DNA of 64,000 nt from Rhizomys pruinosus (taxonomy: Eukaryota > Chordata > Mammalia > Rodentia > Spalacidae): NCBI GenBank assembly GCA_009823505.1, contig VZQC01000286.1:302083-366082 (forward strand), in the 5' to 3' direction. Of the stretch, positions 42,742 through 55,249 are shown one piece after another. The position numbers were made by a program, and so were the translations under genes. The notes beneath the pieces were generated by a model that ran no database searches, was not told the origin of the DNA, and saw only the letters and a program-made list of their open reading frames with translations. The stretch's first letter is position 1. The number at the start of each line of letters is the position of its first letter.

Positions 42742-43075
42742 AGGGAGATGTCTCGGTGTAAAAGCTCTAGCCATAGAGGTGACATTTCATCCATAGAATC
42801 CAAGTAAAAAGCTAGACAGAGGGGATTAACATCTGCAATACAAACATGCCTATGTCGAGTTGAGAGAAGGAGGAGGAGGCATGAAAATCTCCTACAAACT
42901 TGAGAACAGCTAGCTTGGAGTATGCAGCACAGCAGCCTAAATAACAGACCCTGGCTTGATGGGGTGATAGGTGGGAACTGACATCCAAAGCTGTCCTCTG
43001 ACCTCCACATGAGCTGTATATACTGTATATAGACACACATAAACAAAGAGACACACACACAAACACCCACACACA
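42742..43075 (+). mobile_element. RSINE1/B4-type SINE
   Basis: CCAGGGAGATGTCTCGGTGT head, a GAGGGGATTAACATCTGC B1-like part, then GAACTGACATCCAAAGCTGT and CCTCTGACCTCCACATGAG with a CACACA-rich tail. Confidence 0.6.
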
Positions 43076-43079
43076 AAAT

Positions 43080-43558
43080 CAATCTGGAAAGCAACTTCTA
43101 GTACTATAAAATTCATTGATGTCCCAAATTGAAAAACATACAGTAATTGTATGATGAATTGAATGTGAACATAATGAAGATGGGCATGTATTTTAATTAC
43201 ACAAATTTTGGCAGATGTCCCTTCTGCTTTCACTTGTCAATTAGTTACATTACTGATGATGGTGTTTTTGAACAGAGCATAATTTAGTCTCATCAGAGTC
43301 ACTGAAAAGAATCAAAATCCGAATTACTATTTTTAGTTATTTCTCTTGTGTCATTTCTTTCTTTTGGCTAAATTAGTATCTACTTAAATATTGACATCAT
43401 GAATTTAGACTTGAGCCTACCACCCTTGGTGTTTTAAATTTATCAGTTTATATATTAATATATAATTGAGTATATATATATATATATATATATATTGATA
43501 AATTGTGAAATATGGAAAAAATGGTCCCTTCAACTCAAGGCTTATCAGAGTCTAAAAT
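43080..43558. other. no gene; AT-rich with (TA)n
   Basis: Unique-looking left flank of copy 2. A (TA)n array lies at 43,470-43,497. Confidence 0.45.
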
Positions 43559-43610
43559 ATTCAAAGAGAAGAATGTTCCAGATATAAGAAATTGATTTTA
43601 TTTTAAAAGA

Positions 43611-43816
43611 TATTTTTATGTGTGTATTTTGGCTGCCTGTATGTGAGTGTACCATCTACTTGCAATGCCCAGTAGAGGCTGCAAGAGGACATCAGATTCC
43701 CTGGAACTGGAGTTACCAATGGTCGTTAGCCAATATGTGGGTGCAAGAAACTGAACCAGGGTCCTCTACAAGACCAGCCACTGCTCTTAACCACTGAGCC
43801 ATCTCTCTATCCCCTG
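43611..43816 (-). mobile_element. B2/B3-class SINE
   Basis: Antisense: GGCTGCCTGTATGTGAGTG, GATTCCCTGGAACTGGAG, AACTGAACCAGGGTCCTC and GAGCCATCTCTCTATCCC. Clean partner of 29,393-29,632. Confidence 0.85.
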
Positions 43817-43869
43817 AAGATTATTTTTATAAGGATTATAATATTTTTCTTGTGCTGTCTTTTATTTTC

Positions 43870-43986
43870 TTTTGGTTTCAAGACAGGGTCTTATGTATGT
43901 GTAGTCATAGATGAAGTTGAATTTCTACTCTTCCTGCCTCTATCTCCCAAGTGCTAAGACTATAGGTATATGCCACCCTGCTTGAT
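43870..43986 (-). mobile_element. B1-like SINE, old
   Basis: Same element as 29,690-29,803, with CAAGACAGGGTCTTATGTAT and CCTCTATCTCCCAAGTGC. Confidence 0.65.
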
Positions 43987-43987
43987 T

Positions 43988-44208
43988 TTTTAACTTTATT
44001 TATTTTTCATGTGTATGAATGTACTGTCTGCATGTAGGTTTGTGCACCCATGTCGTGCAATGCCGCAGAGATCAGAAGAGGGCGTAGGATTCCCCTAGAA
44101 CTGGAGTTAAAGACGGTTCTCAGCCACCATGTGGGTGGTGGGGATCGAACCCAGGTCCTCTGCAAGAGCAGTCGGTGCTCTTAACTGCTAGGCCATCTCT
44201 CCAGCCCC
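43988..44208 (-). mobile_element. B2 SINE
   Basis: Antisense B2; GATTCCCCTAGAACTGGAG and GGCCATCTCTCCAGCCCC. Partner of 29,808-30,030. Confidence 0.92.
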
Positions 44209-44223
44209 AATCCTGCCTGTTTT

Positions 44224-44290
44224 TATGGGATGCTGGGGTCAAACCCAGTTCCTACAAGCACTCCACCAGTTGAGCTACATCTCTAGTCGG
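44224..44290 (-). mobile_element. ID-type SINE, degenerate
   Basis: Partner of 30,046-30,112. Confidence 0.55.
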
Positions 44291-44676
44291 TGAATGTAGT
44301 ATTTCAACCATTAAACAGAAGTGATCTTAGTTCCATTGGTCACCTGTTAGTCTATTAATTTTCTACTCTAATAATGTCAAACAATGGCTGAAAGGTGCAT
44401 TTTGTTCTTTCTTAGAGTTTGTGTCAGGAACTTCAACACAGGTTAGTCAGGTCTTCTTCTGAGGGTTTCACTAGGCTGTTAGCAAAAAGATGGCTATGGT
44501 AGGTTTGTACCTACCTTCCCAAACAAGACTGTCAGCTGCCTTGGTTCCAAAGACTGCTCTGTGATACTGTTTGAAGCTTGGTGATTTCTCTTTCTCTCTT
44601 GGGACAGCTAAAATGATATTCTCTACTTCAACACAGAAAAGAATTTCAGGACATGCCAGTTTGAAGCAGAATTAAA

Positions 44677-45625
44677 GATTTTTTTAATTTAATTTTTATT
44701 GATGCTTTGTGCATTTCATGCATCATTTTACAATTCAGATCAGGCATATTTCCCTTTCCCTTCCCCCCCACCCCCACCCCATCCCAGATCATGCATTCTG
44801 CCATAACTGTCCTGCATCTTTCTCTCAGTTTTTTTTTTTTCATTTTTTAGCTATAAGTGATAATCCATGAGTACAAGCCTCCTTCGTGCAAACCATCTGC
44901 AGGGCTGTTGTGCCCAAACCCCCACCGCCCCACCATCCAGTGGGGGGTGCAGGTTGTTTGGTTCAACAAGTTGATCAAATGAGTGTCCAGAATACATTGC
45001 TGTAGTTTCACCCATTCACCACAATCGCAGCCGTTACATTCTACTCCACGGCCCCCTCTTCCGCAGATTTTTCCCTAGGCTTAGAAAAGGGGCACAGGTG
45101 GATGAGAAGTAAATAGTCCACTCTCTCTGGAGCTGTTGACTTGACTCTGGTCAATTTCTGGCTGTTTCCTTTCATAGGCTGACAGTTTGTCCAGGGTAAC
45201 CTTTCGATCTTACTAATGAAGCACAAGCAAATTAGATATATAAGGTGTTTAAGCAGCACTAATAGTTATGGTAGGTTTACTTTGGCATAGACAAATGTTT
45301 GGATGATATGTTAATCCATGAATTACATTTCAGATGGGCCTCTGGAATGCCAGAGAGTGTTACCAAAAGGCCACTAAACCAATAAAACAAAATACGGGTC
45401 TCCCTGAGTCAAGCAAGACTCCAACCGTCAGCACCAGCTACACCTCACCTGCCTGGAAATACTGTGAAACAGAGGCAGCCATGTGCCTGTATATCCCAAA
45501 TCTAATTGGCTATGGCTCTCTCCTTGGATGAAAACCCATGGCTGGGTGCCAAAAGCTTACATCCTCTACAAGTTAGGAGATGTTATAAGCCACAGTAAAG
45601 ACCCTGTCATATTTTAACAGGGGGG
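44677..45625 (-). mobile_element. 5'-inverted L1 3'UTR insertion
   Basis: Partner of 30,505-31,430 with the same inversion point (about 45,330). The 3' tip GATGCTTTGTGCATTTCATG is antisense at the left and the sense segment ends ATTTTAACAGGGGGG at the right. Confidence 0.7.
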
Positions 45626-45892
45626 AAAATGTACAAAAAATGTAATTCAAGAATAAGATTATTAAATACACATTTGGTAACATTGATTTTTAAGCAATGA
45701 GGGTTAAAAGAGAGTCATTCAGGAATAAAGTGAGACCACACAGAGGATTGAAGGAGGCTTTTCAAAGGAGAGTCACATGCATGAAGTGACTATGTGTAGG
45801 TTTTGAGAAACGTTTGGAATTTCACTGTTCAAGCAGTTTCTCTGACTCCCCACTTCTTTGTTTCGTTCTTTTATTTTTTTTAAATATTTGTT

Positions 45893-45996
45893 ATTGGGGC
45901 TGGAGAGATGGCTCCCTCGAGTTAAGAGCACGGCTGCTCTTTGCAAAGGACCCAGTTTGATTCCCAGCACCCACATGGTGGCTAAAAACTGTCTTT
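45893..45996 (+). mobile_element. B2 SINE head, split by nested B2
   Basis: Partner of 31,704-31,802. Confidence 0.85.
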
Positions 45997-46243
45997 TTTA
46001 AAAAAAAATTATTTTTCTAGATGTTGTATGAATGGTACTGCCTACCTCATAGTTTGTGCACCCGTGGTCGTGCAATGTCGCAGAGTTCAGAGAGGGTGTC
46101 GGATTCCCCTGGAACTGGATTCTCCTGGAATTGGAGTTTCAGACTGTTCTTGGCTGCCATGTGGGTGCCTGGGGGATCGAACCCGGGTCCTCTGGTAAGA
46201 GCAGTCCGGCACTCTTAACCACTAGGCCATCTCTCTAGCCCAA
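45997..46243 (-). mobile_element. B2 SINE nested in another B2
   Basis: Partner of 31,803-32,047, with AACTGTCTTT on both sides. Confidence 0.9.
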
Positions 46244-46261
46244 GAACTGTCTTTAATCAAG

Positions 46262-46395
46262 GCAATGGGGGTGCATCGCCTTTGACAGTAGTGCTCAGGA
46301 GGCAGAGGCAGGCGGATCTCTATGAGTTCAAGGACAACCTGGTCTGCAGAGTGAGTTCCAGCCAGCTGGGGCTATGGAGAGACCCTGTTCTCAAA
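46262..46395 (+). mobile_element. B1 SINE, left end lost
   Basis: Partner of 32,085-32,212; CA-rich tail to about 46,432. Confidence 0.8.
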
Positions 46396-46926
46396 CACAA
46401 ACACACACCACACACACGACACACACACACAATATATTTTTATTGAAGTTTTTTTTTTCGTGAATTTCATACATGTTATCATATAATTAGATATATATAT
46501 AGATATATAGATAGTATATATATGTCTCAGCTATACTAAAATTATGTCATCAATAACTGAGATCCTAGGTTTTTTATTTGGCTGGGATTACAATTTGATA
46601 AGATTAACCAGAAGCTACTTGGATTAACCAAGAGGGTTAGGACATGCTCTCTTACTGTAAATTGGGGTTTCTACTTTTCCTTCTCATGATGCTTTATTTT
46701 TCCTTGTATTTCCGTTGTGTTTTCAAGACTACATTAAACTTCATTATAATAATTATTTCTAAATGCATGGACAAGGTTATAAATAGCCATTCCTGAATTT
46801 GGTTGTTTCAAAAAGCCTGGTTCTGTATCAGCTTCTGATATTTGGTGACACTCAGTGCTTTCCTCTTTGCTCTATAGAGCCTGAAATTTCGACATAGTGT
46901 AGATAGACATCTCTTGCCCTAGGATT

Positions 46927-47075
46927 GGGCCCAGGCATGATGGCACATGCCTTAATCCTAGCACTCGGGAGACAGAGGCAGGTGGATCCTTGGTGAGTTC
47001 AAGGCCAGCTGGTCTAGAGAGTGATTTCCAGTACAGCTGGGGCCACAGGGAGACCCTGTCTCAGAAAAGACAACA
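46927..47075 (+). mobile_element. B1 SINE
   Basis: Partner of 32,738-32,885, with a CAAA-rich tail. Confidence 0.92.
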
Positions 47076-47387
47076 AACAAACAAACCAACAAAACAAACA
47101 AACAACAAAAAACTAAGGAAGACTACTGGTCTCACATGAGTTCTATGAATCCTATAAATTGTTTTCCTCTCACAATTTTAAAGTATTCCCAGGAATAGGT
47201 TCAAGGCCAGTAACATAAAATTACACAGAAAACATACCTGTCACTCAAACAGAAATTACTTCATGCATTTTTTTTCATAAACAGAATTATATTTCATTCA
47301 ACATTCAATCTGGAAGTAAAATGAATGAAATGACTTTAAACTTATTAAAGGGTAGGTGTGAGAAATAAATGCTTCTAAATAAAAATG

Positions 47388-47535
47388 ATGCCGGGCGTGG
47401 TGGCGGCACGCCTTTAATCCTAGCACTCGGAGGCAGAGGCAGTCGGATCTTTGTGAGTTCCAGGCCATCCTGGTCTAAGAGCGAGTTCCAGGACAGCTGG
47501 GGCTACAGGAGATCCTGTCTCGAAAAGACAAAAAA
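47388..47535 (+). mobile_element. B1 SINE, near consensus
   Basis: GATGCCGGGCGTGGTGGCGG start; partner of 33,203-33,350. Confidence 0.93.
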
Positions 47536-47579
47536 TAAAAAATAAAAATAAAAAGATGCCCATGATAGGGTATGCCACA

Positions 47580-47657
47580 CTTTTAAATGTTTATTTTCTC
47601 ACTACTTTGTGTGTGTGTGTGTTTGTGTGTGTAAATGCCTGCATGATATATAATAGT

Positions 47658-47708
<51 letters not shown>

Positions 47709-47848
47709 CACCATGAAGTATGTGCAGGCAAGAGGACAGCCTTCCAGAGTCAGTTCTCTGCCTCCCTATATTTCAAGGACTAGCGGTCTCCAGGATTGAA
47801 ATGAGGTCATCAGGCAAGTGCCTTTACCTACTGGGTCATGTTTCATGC
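47580..47848 (-). mobile_element. B3-class SINE with (TA)n
   Basis: Partner of 33,395-33,662. The (TA)n array spans about 47,644-47,704. Confidence 0.7.
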
Positions 47849-47885
47849 ACTGGCTTCACCATAATTTCTTAAAAAGATATCACTC

Positions 47886-48108
47886 ATGGCTGGAGATATG
47901 GCTTACTGGTTAAAATGCCTGGCCTCTTGCAGAAGGACCCAAGTTCAATTCCAACACCCACATGGCAGGTAACAACTGTCCATAAATCTAGTTCCACGGG
48001 AACATTGGGCCTCTTCTGAACTCCATGGGTATTCCACAATGCAGGTCGAACACATAACATACAAGCAATACACCATACACATAAAGTAAAATAATAAATA
48101 AAATTTAA
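47886..48108 (+). mobile_element. B2/B3-class SINE
   Basis: Partner of 33,696-33,928, with CTCTTGCAGAAGGACCCAAG intact here. Confidence 0.82.
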
Positions 48109-48182
48109 AGTATGTTACTCAATGTTTCTCAGTGATAAAAAATTATTGTGCTCTGCAGTGTCTATTGGTTCAACATTTCTGA

Positions 48183-48245
48183 TGATGTAGCTCAGGGATA
48201 GAGGGCATGCAATGCTGTATCCCACCTCACCTCCAAAACGTAAAA
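48183..48245 (+). mobile_element. ID-type SINE, degenerate
   Basis: Partner of 34,000-34,062. Confidence 0.6.
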
Positions 48246-48864
48246 AAAACACCATAAGATTTTTTCATAGCTTTTGCTGAAATAATTTACTGTGAGCGAC
48301 TATGCTAAAAATCATCAGAATAACCAATGTTGACCCAAAACATTTGTCACTCCAAAGGGAGTTCTGAGCCAATGTGAGTGATGATGTTCTGGGAACATGC
48401 ATTCAAGGTGCCCTAAATAATATCTTCCATTCTTGAAGTGGTCATGAACTTTTCATGGTTACAAAGGAAGCCATGTAACAAATATCTACGTCGATGGTGG
48501 CATCAGAGAGCATGTTACAGAAAGGGGGGGGGATCATTGCTATAGGTTTTTCATATGATTTGTCATATTGGAGCGCTCTTTCTAGAAAACATCAACCACT
48601 CATTTGCATACATTAGGAAACTAAAAGCAAGATGAAAGCCCGGTGTGCCTACCTTCAGTTTGTGTCTGTACTTTGACTGAGGTCATAAAATGAGTTACTG
48701 GTCCTTATTTTGCTTGAAATTCCCAAATAGTAAAACTTCTCAGGATAGACGTTACCACTTTCTCGCCTAGGAGACTACCTAGGAAGGTGAGGTTGTCAAC
48801 GTCAATATGAACATATTAAAAGTGTTGAATTTTATATTTCAGTACCTGCTCTTGTTTTGAGCGG

Positions 48865-49005
48865 TTTTTAGACAGGGGTCGCACCAACAAGCCCCCACTG
48901 TCCCTGGAACTCACTCTGTAGATCAGGCTGGCCTGGAACTCACAGGGCATAGCACCTTCCCCAATTGCTAGGAGTTAAAGGTGTGCACCACCACACCCAG
49001 TTTAA
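48865..49005 (-). mobile_element. B1 SINE, present only in copy 2
   Basis: Antisense B1: TCCCTGGAACTCACTCTGTA, CAGGCTGGCCTGGAACTCAC, AAGGTGTGCACCACCACACC. Copy 1 shows no recognisable B1 at the equivalent place, where its consensus is damaged. Confidence 0.85.
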
Positions 49006-49118
49006 TGATGGTTCCTATCCACCATGTGGGTGACGCTGCTGGAATCGAAACTGGTTTTCTTTGCAAGAGTAGGTACAGCACTCCCAACTATGTGAGCCAA
49101 TCTTCTCCAGCACCCTCG
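49006..49118 (-). mobile_element. B2 SINE, partial
   Basis: Antisense B2 head half: CCACCATGTGGGTGACGCTG, TTTGCAAGAGTAGGTACAGC, GAGCCAATCTTCTCCAGC. It adjoins the B1. Confidence 0.75.
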
Positions 49119-49842
49119 ACCATCTTATAGGAGCAAATGTGTAGGAGAGGATTAGAACTGGGACAATGCTACATGAATGCTGGATAGAACCACAACGTGA
49201 CTAGTGAAAAGGACTGCTTAATTCTGCATACCACTTGTCTTTAGACAAACCATGTGTTACTACCTTGAAGATAGCCTTGAAGTCACTGGACATCTTTATC
49301 TGTGCCTCTTCTAAATGTTGCCACACTGAATAAATCTCTCTGTGCTCCTTATTATTTCTTGCTTAATTAAAGTATCAAGGACAAGTGGTAGAGCCTTGCC
49401 TGTAGAGGTTGCAGAAATCTAGGATTTACCTTACTCAAGTAACATTATGGTATTCTTAGCTTTAGTGTTGGTGAAAGCTTGTGTTTTGCTAATGGAATAC
49501 ATTTCCTGATAGTGAAAAAGGTGTTGGGCCAGAATCAGAGTTGATGATGAATGGATATGAAGAAGACTAAAGATAGCTCAAGATAATTTCTCCTCTCAGT
49601 CAGCAACATCCTAACCTTTCACAATCAGGAAGTTCTAATCAATCAGTAAGTTTGAAGGATCTTAATATAAGTGTGGCCTTTTTCAGGGAACCAGGTTCAA
49701 CATCAAGAATTTTTCTGCAGTTATTTGTTATTTATCAGGAAACAAATGCAAGGCAATGAAAAGTATACATTTCTAGTCTAGAAAATATCTACTTATATAC
49801 AGTTAGTGAATTATGTGTTTTAATATTTAAAAGATATTTAAA
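49119..49842. other. no recognisable feature
   Basis: Unique-looking; the right part matches 35,340-35,655 of copy 1. Confidence 0.4.
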
Positions 49843-49844
49843 AT

Positions 49845-50062
49845 GGCTGTAGATATGGTTCAGTTTGTACAAGGCTTGCCTAGCATGAGTATAACCTGGA
49901 TTGATCCCCAGCAGTTGATAAATAGAGCATATATGGGCACAGCACCTCTAATCCTCACCACTTGGGAATCCAAGGTAAGAGGATAAGAAGTTCAAGTAAA
50001 CTGTGGGCTCAGAAAGTTTGAGGCCAGCCTCTGAGCTACATGAGACCATATATCTACAAATT
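49845..50062 (+). mobile_element. B4-type composite SINE
   Basis: Partner of 35,660-35,885. Confidence 0.7.
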
Positions 50063-50074
50063 TCAAAATAATAA

Positions 50075-50275
50075 TTTTTTACATTATTATTATGGTTTTT
50101 GCAGGTAGTATTTATGGGTCTGTGAGGATACAGGATCTTTGTGGGTATATGGAGATTAGAAGACAAATTCGTAGAACAGGTTCTCTTTTTCCAACTTATA
50201 TGGATTCTGGGGATTAAACTCAGGTTGCAGGCTTGTTTGGCAAGCACCTTTACCCACTGAGTCATCTTAATTGTC
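50075..50275 (-). mobile_element. B3-class SINE
   Basis: Partner of 35,910-36,108. Confidence 0.75.
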
Positions 50276-50289
50276 CCTAAATATTAAAA

Positions 50290-50450
50290 GTTGTACTATA
50301 GCCCAATATGGTGGCCAAGCTTTTAATCCCAGCACTAGGGAGACAGAGGAAGGTAGTACTTTATTATTTTGAGGCTAGTCCTGATATACATAGCAAGTTT
50401 TGAGACCAGCCTAGTACATAGCGAGACCCTTGGTCAAACAAACAAGCAAG
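50290..50450 (+). mobile_element. B1 SINE, degenerate
   Basis: Partner of 36,125-36,278. Confidence 0.75.
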
Positions 50451-50520
50451 CTACAAACAAAGCAAAAACAAACAAAATAATAAAAAACTGGAAGTTTAGA
50501 GATTTCATAAGAGATAAAAT

Positions 50521-50742
50521 AGAAGGGCTGGCTCAATGGATAAGAGCCCGGTAATCCTTCAGGGGACATGAGTGTGAATCCCAGTACCCTCATGGTGGCC
50601 AACAACTATTTTGTGACTCCAGTTTCCAGGGGATCCAATGCCCCTCTTCTGGCCTGCTAGGCATTGCATACATGGTGCAACTTACATTCATGTAGGCAAA
50701 CATACAGACATAAAATAAAAATAAAATAAACCAATAAATTTT
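50521..50742 (+). mobile_element. B2 SINE, older type
   Basis: Partner of 36,352-36,580. Confidence 0.85.
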
Positions 50743-50751
50743 AAAAAATAT

Positions 50752-50986
50752 AAAGGGGCGGGCTGGAGAGATGGCTATGTGGTAAGACAACCCGACTGCT
50801 CTTGCAGAAGACCCAGGTTCGATCCCAGACACCAACATGGAGCGCTGAGAACCTCTTTAACGCCAGTTTCTGGGGAATCTGGCACCCCTTCTGACCTCCA
50901 CAGCATTGCACAACACGATGCACAAACTAATATGCAGACAGTACATTCATACACATATAAGAATAAATTTAAAAAATAAAAAAATA
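50752..50986 (+). mobile_element. B2 SINE, older type
   Basis: Partner of 36,583-36,822; the head reads GGGCTGGAGAGATGGCTATG. Confidence 0.9.
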
Positions 50987-51204
50987 GAAGGGAGAAAGTT
51001 ATTCCTTTTATTAGGCCAGTGAGTTTACACAGGAAAATATTTGCACCCTCTTTCCCAGGAAGGTATTAGGCTGTGTCTTGGGACGTTTTTGAAAGTCATA
51101 ACTGAAGGGCAAGACTGATACTGGCATTCAGTGAGTAGAGGTGAAGGATATTTTTAATTATCCTAAAATACCCCTAACCGTCACTCAACACAAAGACGTA
51201 TATT

Positions 51205-51385
51205 GCTCATGGAGCCAGCAATGTGGCTTAGTTGAAGTGCTTGAGTGGCATGCATGAAGCATTGGGTGTTCCATCCTCAACCTGCAAAACTCACACCTCG
51301 GTGGATGCCTGTCTATAATCCATAGCATGTTTGAGTCTAACATGGGGCACATGAGACCCTGTCTCAAAACAAGACAAAACAAAAC
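51205..51385 (+). mobile_element. B4/ID-type SINE
   Basis: Partner of 37,045-37,215. Confidence 0.65.
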
Positions 51386-51519
51386 TACCAACCACCCCCT
51401 CTCACACACACATAAAACCCTTCCATTGAACTAGGTGAAAAAATTATGTAGGAATCATTGTCAAATATGAATCTAATTCAATGAAATTACCAACTGTATA
51501 GCTCCTGTCCATCTCTACA

Positions 51520-53560
51520 AATCTTGTTTTTCTCTTTTATTTGTTTATTGTTAAGGGATTCTCAATATAATAACACATTGTTTTCAGATAACATTGATGT
51601 TACTCAGTTTGCTGTACAATTAGGTAACTGGTGCATTTTGCAAGTATCTTTTCCAAATTTTTAAACCCAAGTTTCCCATAGTCCAGTTGGAGATGCTGTA
51701 TGCACAGGCATATTGACAATTAGGAGTCCAGACTATATGCTCTAGTCTCATGATTCACCCCTATCTCTCCAAGCCCTTATATTCTACCATGGCCTCCTCT
51801 GCCGCAATTTGTTCCCTAGGCTTTGGGAAAGGGCACAAGTGGGAGAAGAAGAAGTCTATTTTCTTTGGAGTTGTTATTTTGACTCTAGTCTGTTCAGATT
51901 GTTTCCCTTCATGGGTTGACAGCTATCCAGTGATACATTTGTTAGTCATACTAACAAAGCACAAGCAATTGGATGTACAGGCATTTAAACAGTACTAATT
52001 GTTATGGCAAGCTAAGCTGTGAGCATAGACACAGATGCTTGGAATGTGTGCTAATCCACAAACTGTGGTTTCCTCTATAAAGGTGACAGTTCTTATTGTG
52101 GCTTATAACATCTCCTAACCACTAGAGGACATAAGCTTGTGGCATCGGCCTGTGAGTTATTCCTCCAAGGGAGAGCTAATAGCCAATTAGATTTGGGATA
52201 TAGATATAGACACATGGCTGCCATGTTGCACAGTATCTCCAGGCATGTTGAGGTGTGGCTGATACTGATGGAGGAGCCTTGCTTGTCTCAAGGAGACCAA
52301 TATTTTGCTGTATTGCTTTAGTGGCCTTTGGTAATGCTCTCTGGCATTTCAGAGGTCAGTTGTAACGTTAGCAAGTGACGTCTCATAACTTTTTTTATGC
52401 TCACAACACCAGGTCGTTCGACAACAGGGACTTACTGCCTTTCCGTTAGATATATTCCACTTATAGGCAAAAAGCCTTTATAATTTTGGGAGGGGTTTGA
52501 ATCCCCTAGCCAACATCTCCTAGGCAGAATAATTCATTGCTTATGTCAGAGCTTTCCTGTACTAATATATTTTGCTTAATTACACAGCTTATAAAGACTT
52601 TGCTATTGAATTTGGCTCTAGATATAGAATAATCCTTTCACAGTTCCTATGCCTATCAGTCAATTAAAAAAGGGTAATTAATACCTGTTTTATAAGAAAT
52701 TACCAGTATACAAGGGAGACCCTGTCCAAAAGAACAAAAAAAAAAAAAAAAAAAAAGAAATTGCCAGTATAACTGTTGGTTCTAATTTACAGTTAGGGAA
52801 TGACTTCATTACTATCATTGTTTTTCTTTTTTCGTATAAAGGGGAGAGGTGGGAAGGTTTCTCAGCATCTGGAAGGTAAACTTCCTTAGGGCCCATTTAT
52901 AAACAGTTATCCCAAAATAATATTCAGAGAGATGCTCAGTGTCCGTGACTCAGGCAGTCTAAGGTTCTGCTTTCTTTAATGTTAAGACGGGTAAGCCTCT
53001 CTTCTTGCATTTCCCAGTCCATCCTGTACAGCCAAAAGTTGTACGGTTTCAGGCATTTAGATTGGTGATTTTACCTGTGGGAACAAAAAATATCCTCCAT
53101 TGTTAGTTTCAAGATCTCAAAATTGAAAATTTATATCAATTGGATTGAAACACAGATTTTTTCCATTTGTAATTATCCCAGAAGGGATACTAGCCCAACC
53201 TCCCACCTCCCTCTTTTTGTTTTTTTGTTTTTTTTTAATTTTTATGCTTTAACCTATAGATGCCTAAGTTGTATTACACATACCCATAAACAGGAGCCAA
53301 GGCTTAAAGTTTTCATTAAATTTACCCAAACTGTTTCTCATTGATTGTATGCTACTTATCTGGGAAGTAAATTTAAGCTTAATGTCCTTTAAATTGTCCT
53401 ACAAGTAAAAGAAAGTGTTACATGTGATGTTCGTATATTCAGGAAAATACAGAGACCATTGTGTACCTTAACCCCAAAGTTATGTTGGAAGTTCAATACA
53501 AATTATATAATAAAACAATTAACTTTTTATATTCCCAATTAGTTCAAATGTATTACATTT
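51520..53560 (-). mobile_element. long L1 3'UTR fragment
   Basis: Partner of 37,365-39,360. The truncated B1 with its 16-bp duplication recurs at about 52,705-52,760. Confidence 0.65.
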
Positions 53561-53617
53561 TCACTAAAACCTACAACCAATTTAACTAATCTAAACTTTC
53601 ACTAAGCCTTAAAATAC

Positions 53618-53868
53618 CTGAGAGATGGCCTAGCGTTAAGAGCGCGTGACCGCTCTTACAGAGGAACCCAGGTTCGATCCCCAGCAATCCACATGGTGGC
53701 CAAAGAACAGTCTGAAACCCATTTCCTAGGAGAACATCCAGTTCCAGGGGAATCCGACACCATCTTCTGACCCTCCGCGGCATTGCACGACACGTTGCAC
53801 ACACTTGCATGCAGACAGTACATTCAGTACATGTCCGAAATAGTTAAAATGAATAAAAAAATTAAAAA
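53618..53868 (+). mobile_element. B2 SINE, duplicated-core subfamily
   Basis: Partner of 39,437-39,698. Confidence 0.9.
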
Positions 53869-54249
53869 AAATCCTATAGTATGGTTGATAAAGCTTGGCA
53901 TAGCTGAGTACCTGCCAAATAAATTACGCAATTAAAATTTTTGGCTCTTTAAAGCTATATGACTGGACTATGAATTCAGAGAAATCAAGTCCATTAACTT
54001 TATGATTTTTTTTTTTAATTAATTCTCTTCTAGATTTATTATGATCTTACGATATCTCTATATATATTTTTTTAATATAATGTTATTTTTAAGTATACCC
54101 TTTTTAAACTGCAAATCTTACATGAGTGGATTTTAATGACTATCTTCCTCCAAGCTTCTTGGCCTTCTCCAGGGTTCTGGCATGAAAACCATGCTTTCAA
54201 AGACTATTCTTATGCTGGTTCCTTTTTTTTTTTTTTTTTTTTTTTTTTT

Positions 54250-55198
54250 GAAGTACAAGCACCCTTCATATAAAATGAATTTCCAAGCATTTGTGCCCAA
54301 AACCCACACAGCCCAAGGCTCCCACCATCCAGCTGGAGGGGCTTGAATGTTCAATCAAGTTGGTCAAATAAGCGTCCAGACTACATTGTCGTAGTTTTAC
54401 CATTCACGTCCCAAAAACAGCCCTTACATTCTAACACTCCTTCTTCTGCAGATGTTTCCTTAGGCTTAGAAAGGGGCACAGGTGACAGAAGCAGAACAGT
54501 CTACTTTGTTGGAGATGTCGTTTTGGACTCTGAGAAGTTTTCCTGGCTGTTTCCTTTCATGGGCTGACGTTTGTCCAGAAAACCTTTTAAATATAAACAT
54601 GTTTTACAAGCCCTATGGTCCTCAGAGATGTTTGTATGTCTGAAGCAGTCTGAGGCCTTTCTTCCTTTTAGTGTTTAAGATGGGGCCAACTTCTCTGCTG
54701 GTATTCTGGTACAAACCTACACAGTGAAAGGAGTATCCTTTCTCAGTCTCATTGAGTTGGTACGTTTTTGACTCTGTGGGAAATACAAAAACTTTTCCCC
54801 GATAGTTAGTTTGCATAGATTTAAATTGAAAGTTTTTGGACAAAAAAGTTTATATATAATGTATCCCCCTTTTTTATTTTAGTTTTTTTTTGTTTGACCC
54901 ATGAGTCTCAAAAAGGCCATTGTATGTACAATACCTATGGCAGGAATTCAAGTTAAGGTAAATTTCATTAAATTTATCCAGGCTTTCCTGGGTGACCGTA
55001 ATGTTGTTAACTTGGGAAGCAAAATTAAATTCTTAGGTTAAAGTATCCTACAGGAAAATAGAATGTTACAAGATGATACTATATAACAAAAAATTACTAG
55101 AGAAACATTTGTATATTTTAATCCCAAATGTTATTGTTATATAGATTTGAAGGGAAAATGCCAGTAATATTTAAATTAAATATACATTAATAGAATGA
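54250..55198 (-). other. L1 3'UTR of the full-length element
   Basis: Antisense non-coding stretch from the ORF2-proximal GGGACATGGG complement (55,198) to the poly-A tail. It contains the blocks used throughout to recognise antisense 3'UTR pieces: CAGCCCAAGGCTCC, GCACAGGTG and GGGCTGACGTTTGTCC. It is shared with duplication copy 1 up to 55,198. Confidence 0.75.
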
Positions 55199-55249
55199 AC
55201 CCATGTCCCTCTCCTGCCCTCACTCCTCCCGATTCACCATTTCAGTCAG

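Larger units (their letters stand above)
43559..55198. repeat. large direct duplication, copy 2 (~11.6 kb)
   Basis: Direct copy of 29,341-41,040, offset by about 14.2 kb. It is generally cleaner: SINE reading is more regular, and a B1 at 48,865-49,005 has no counterpart in copy 1. The right end passes without break into L1 ORF2. Confidence 0.95.
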
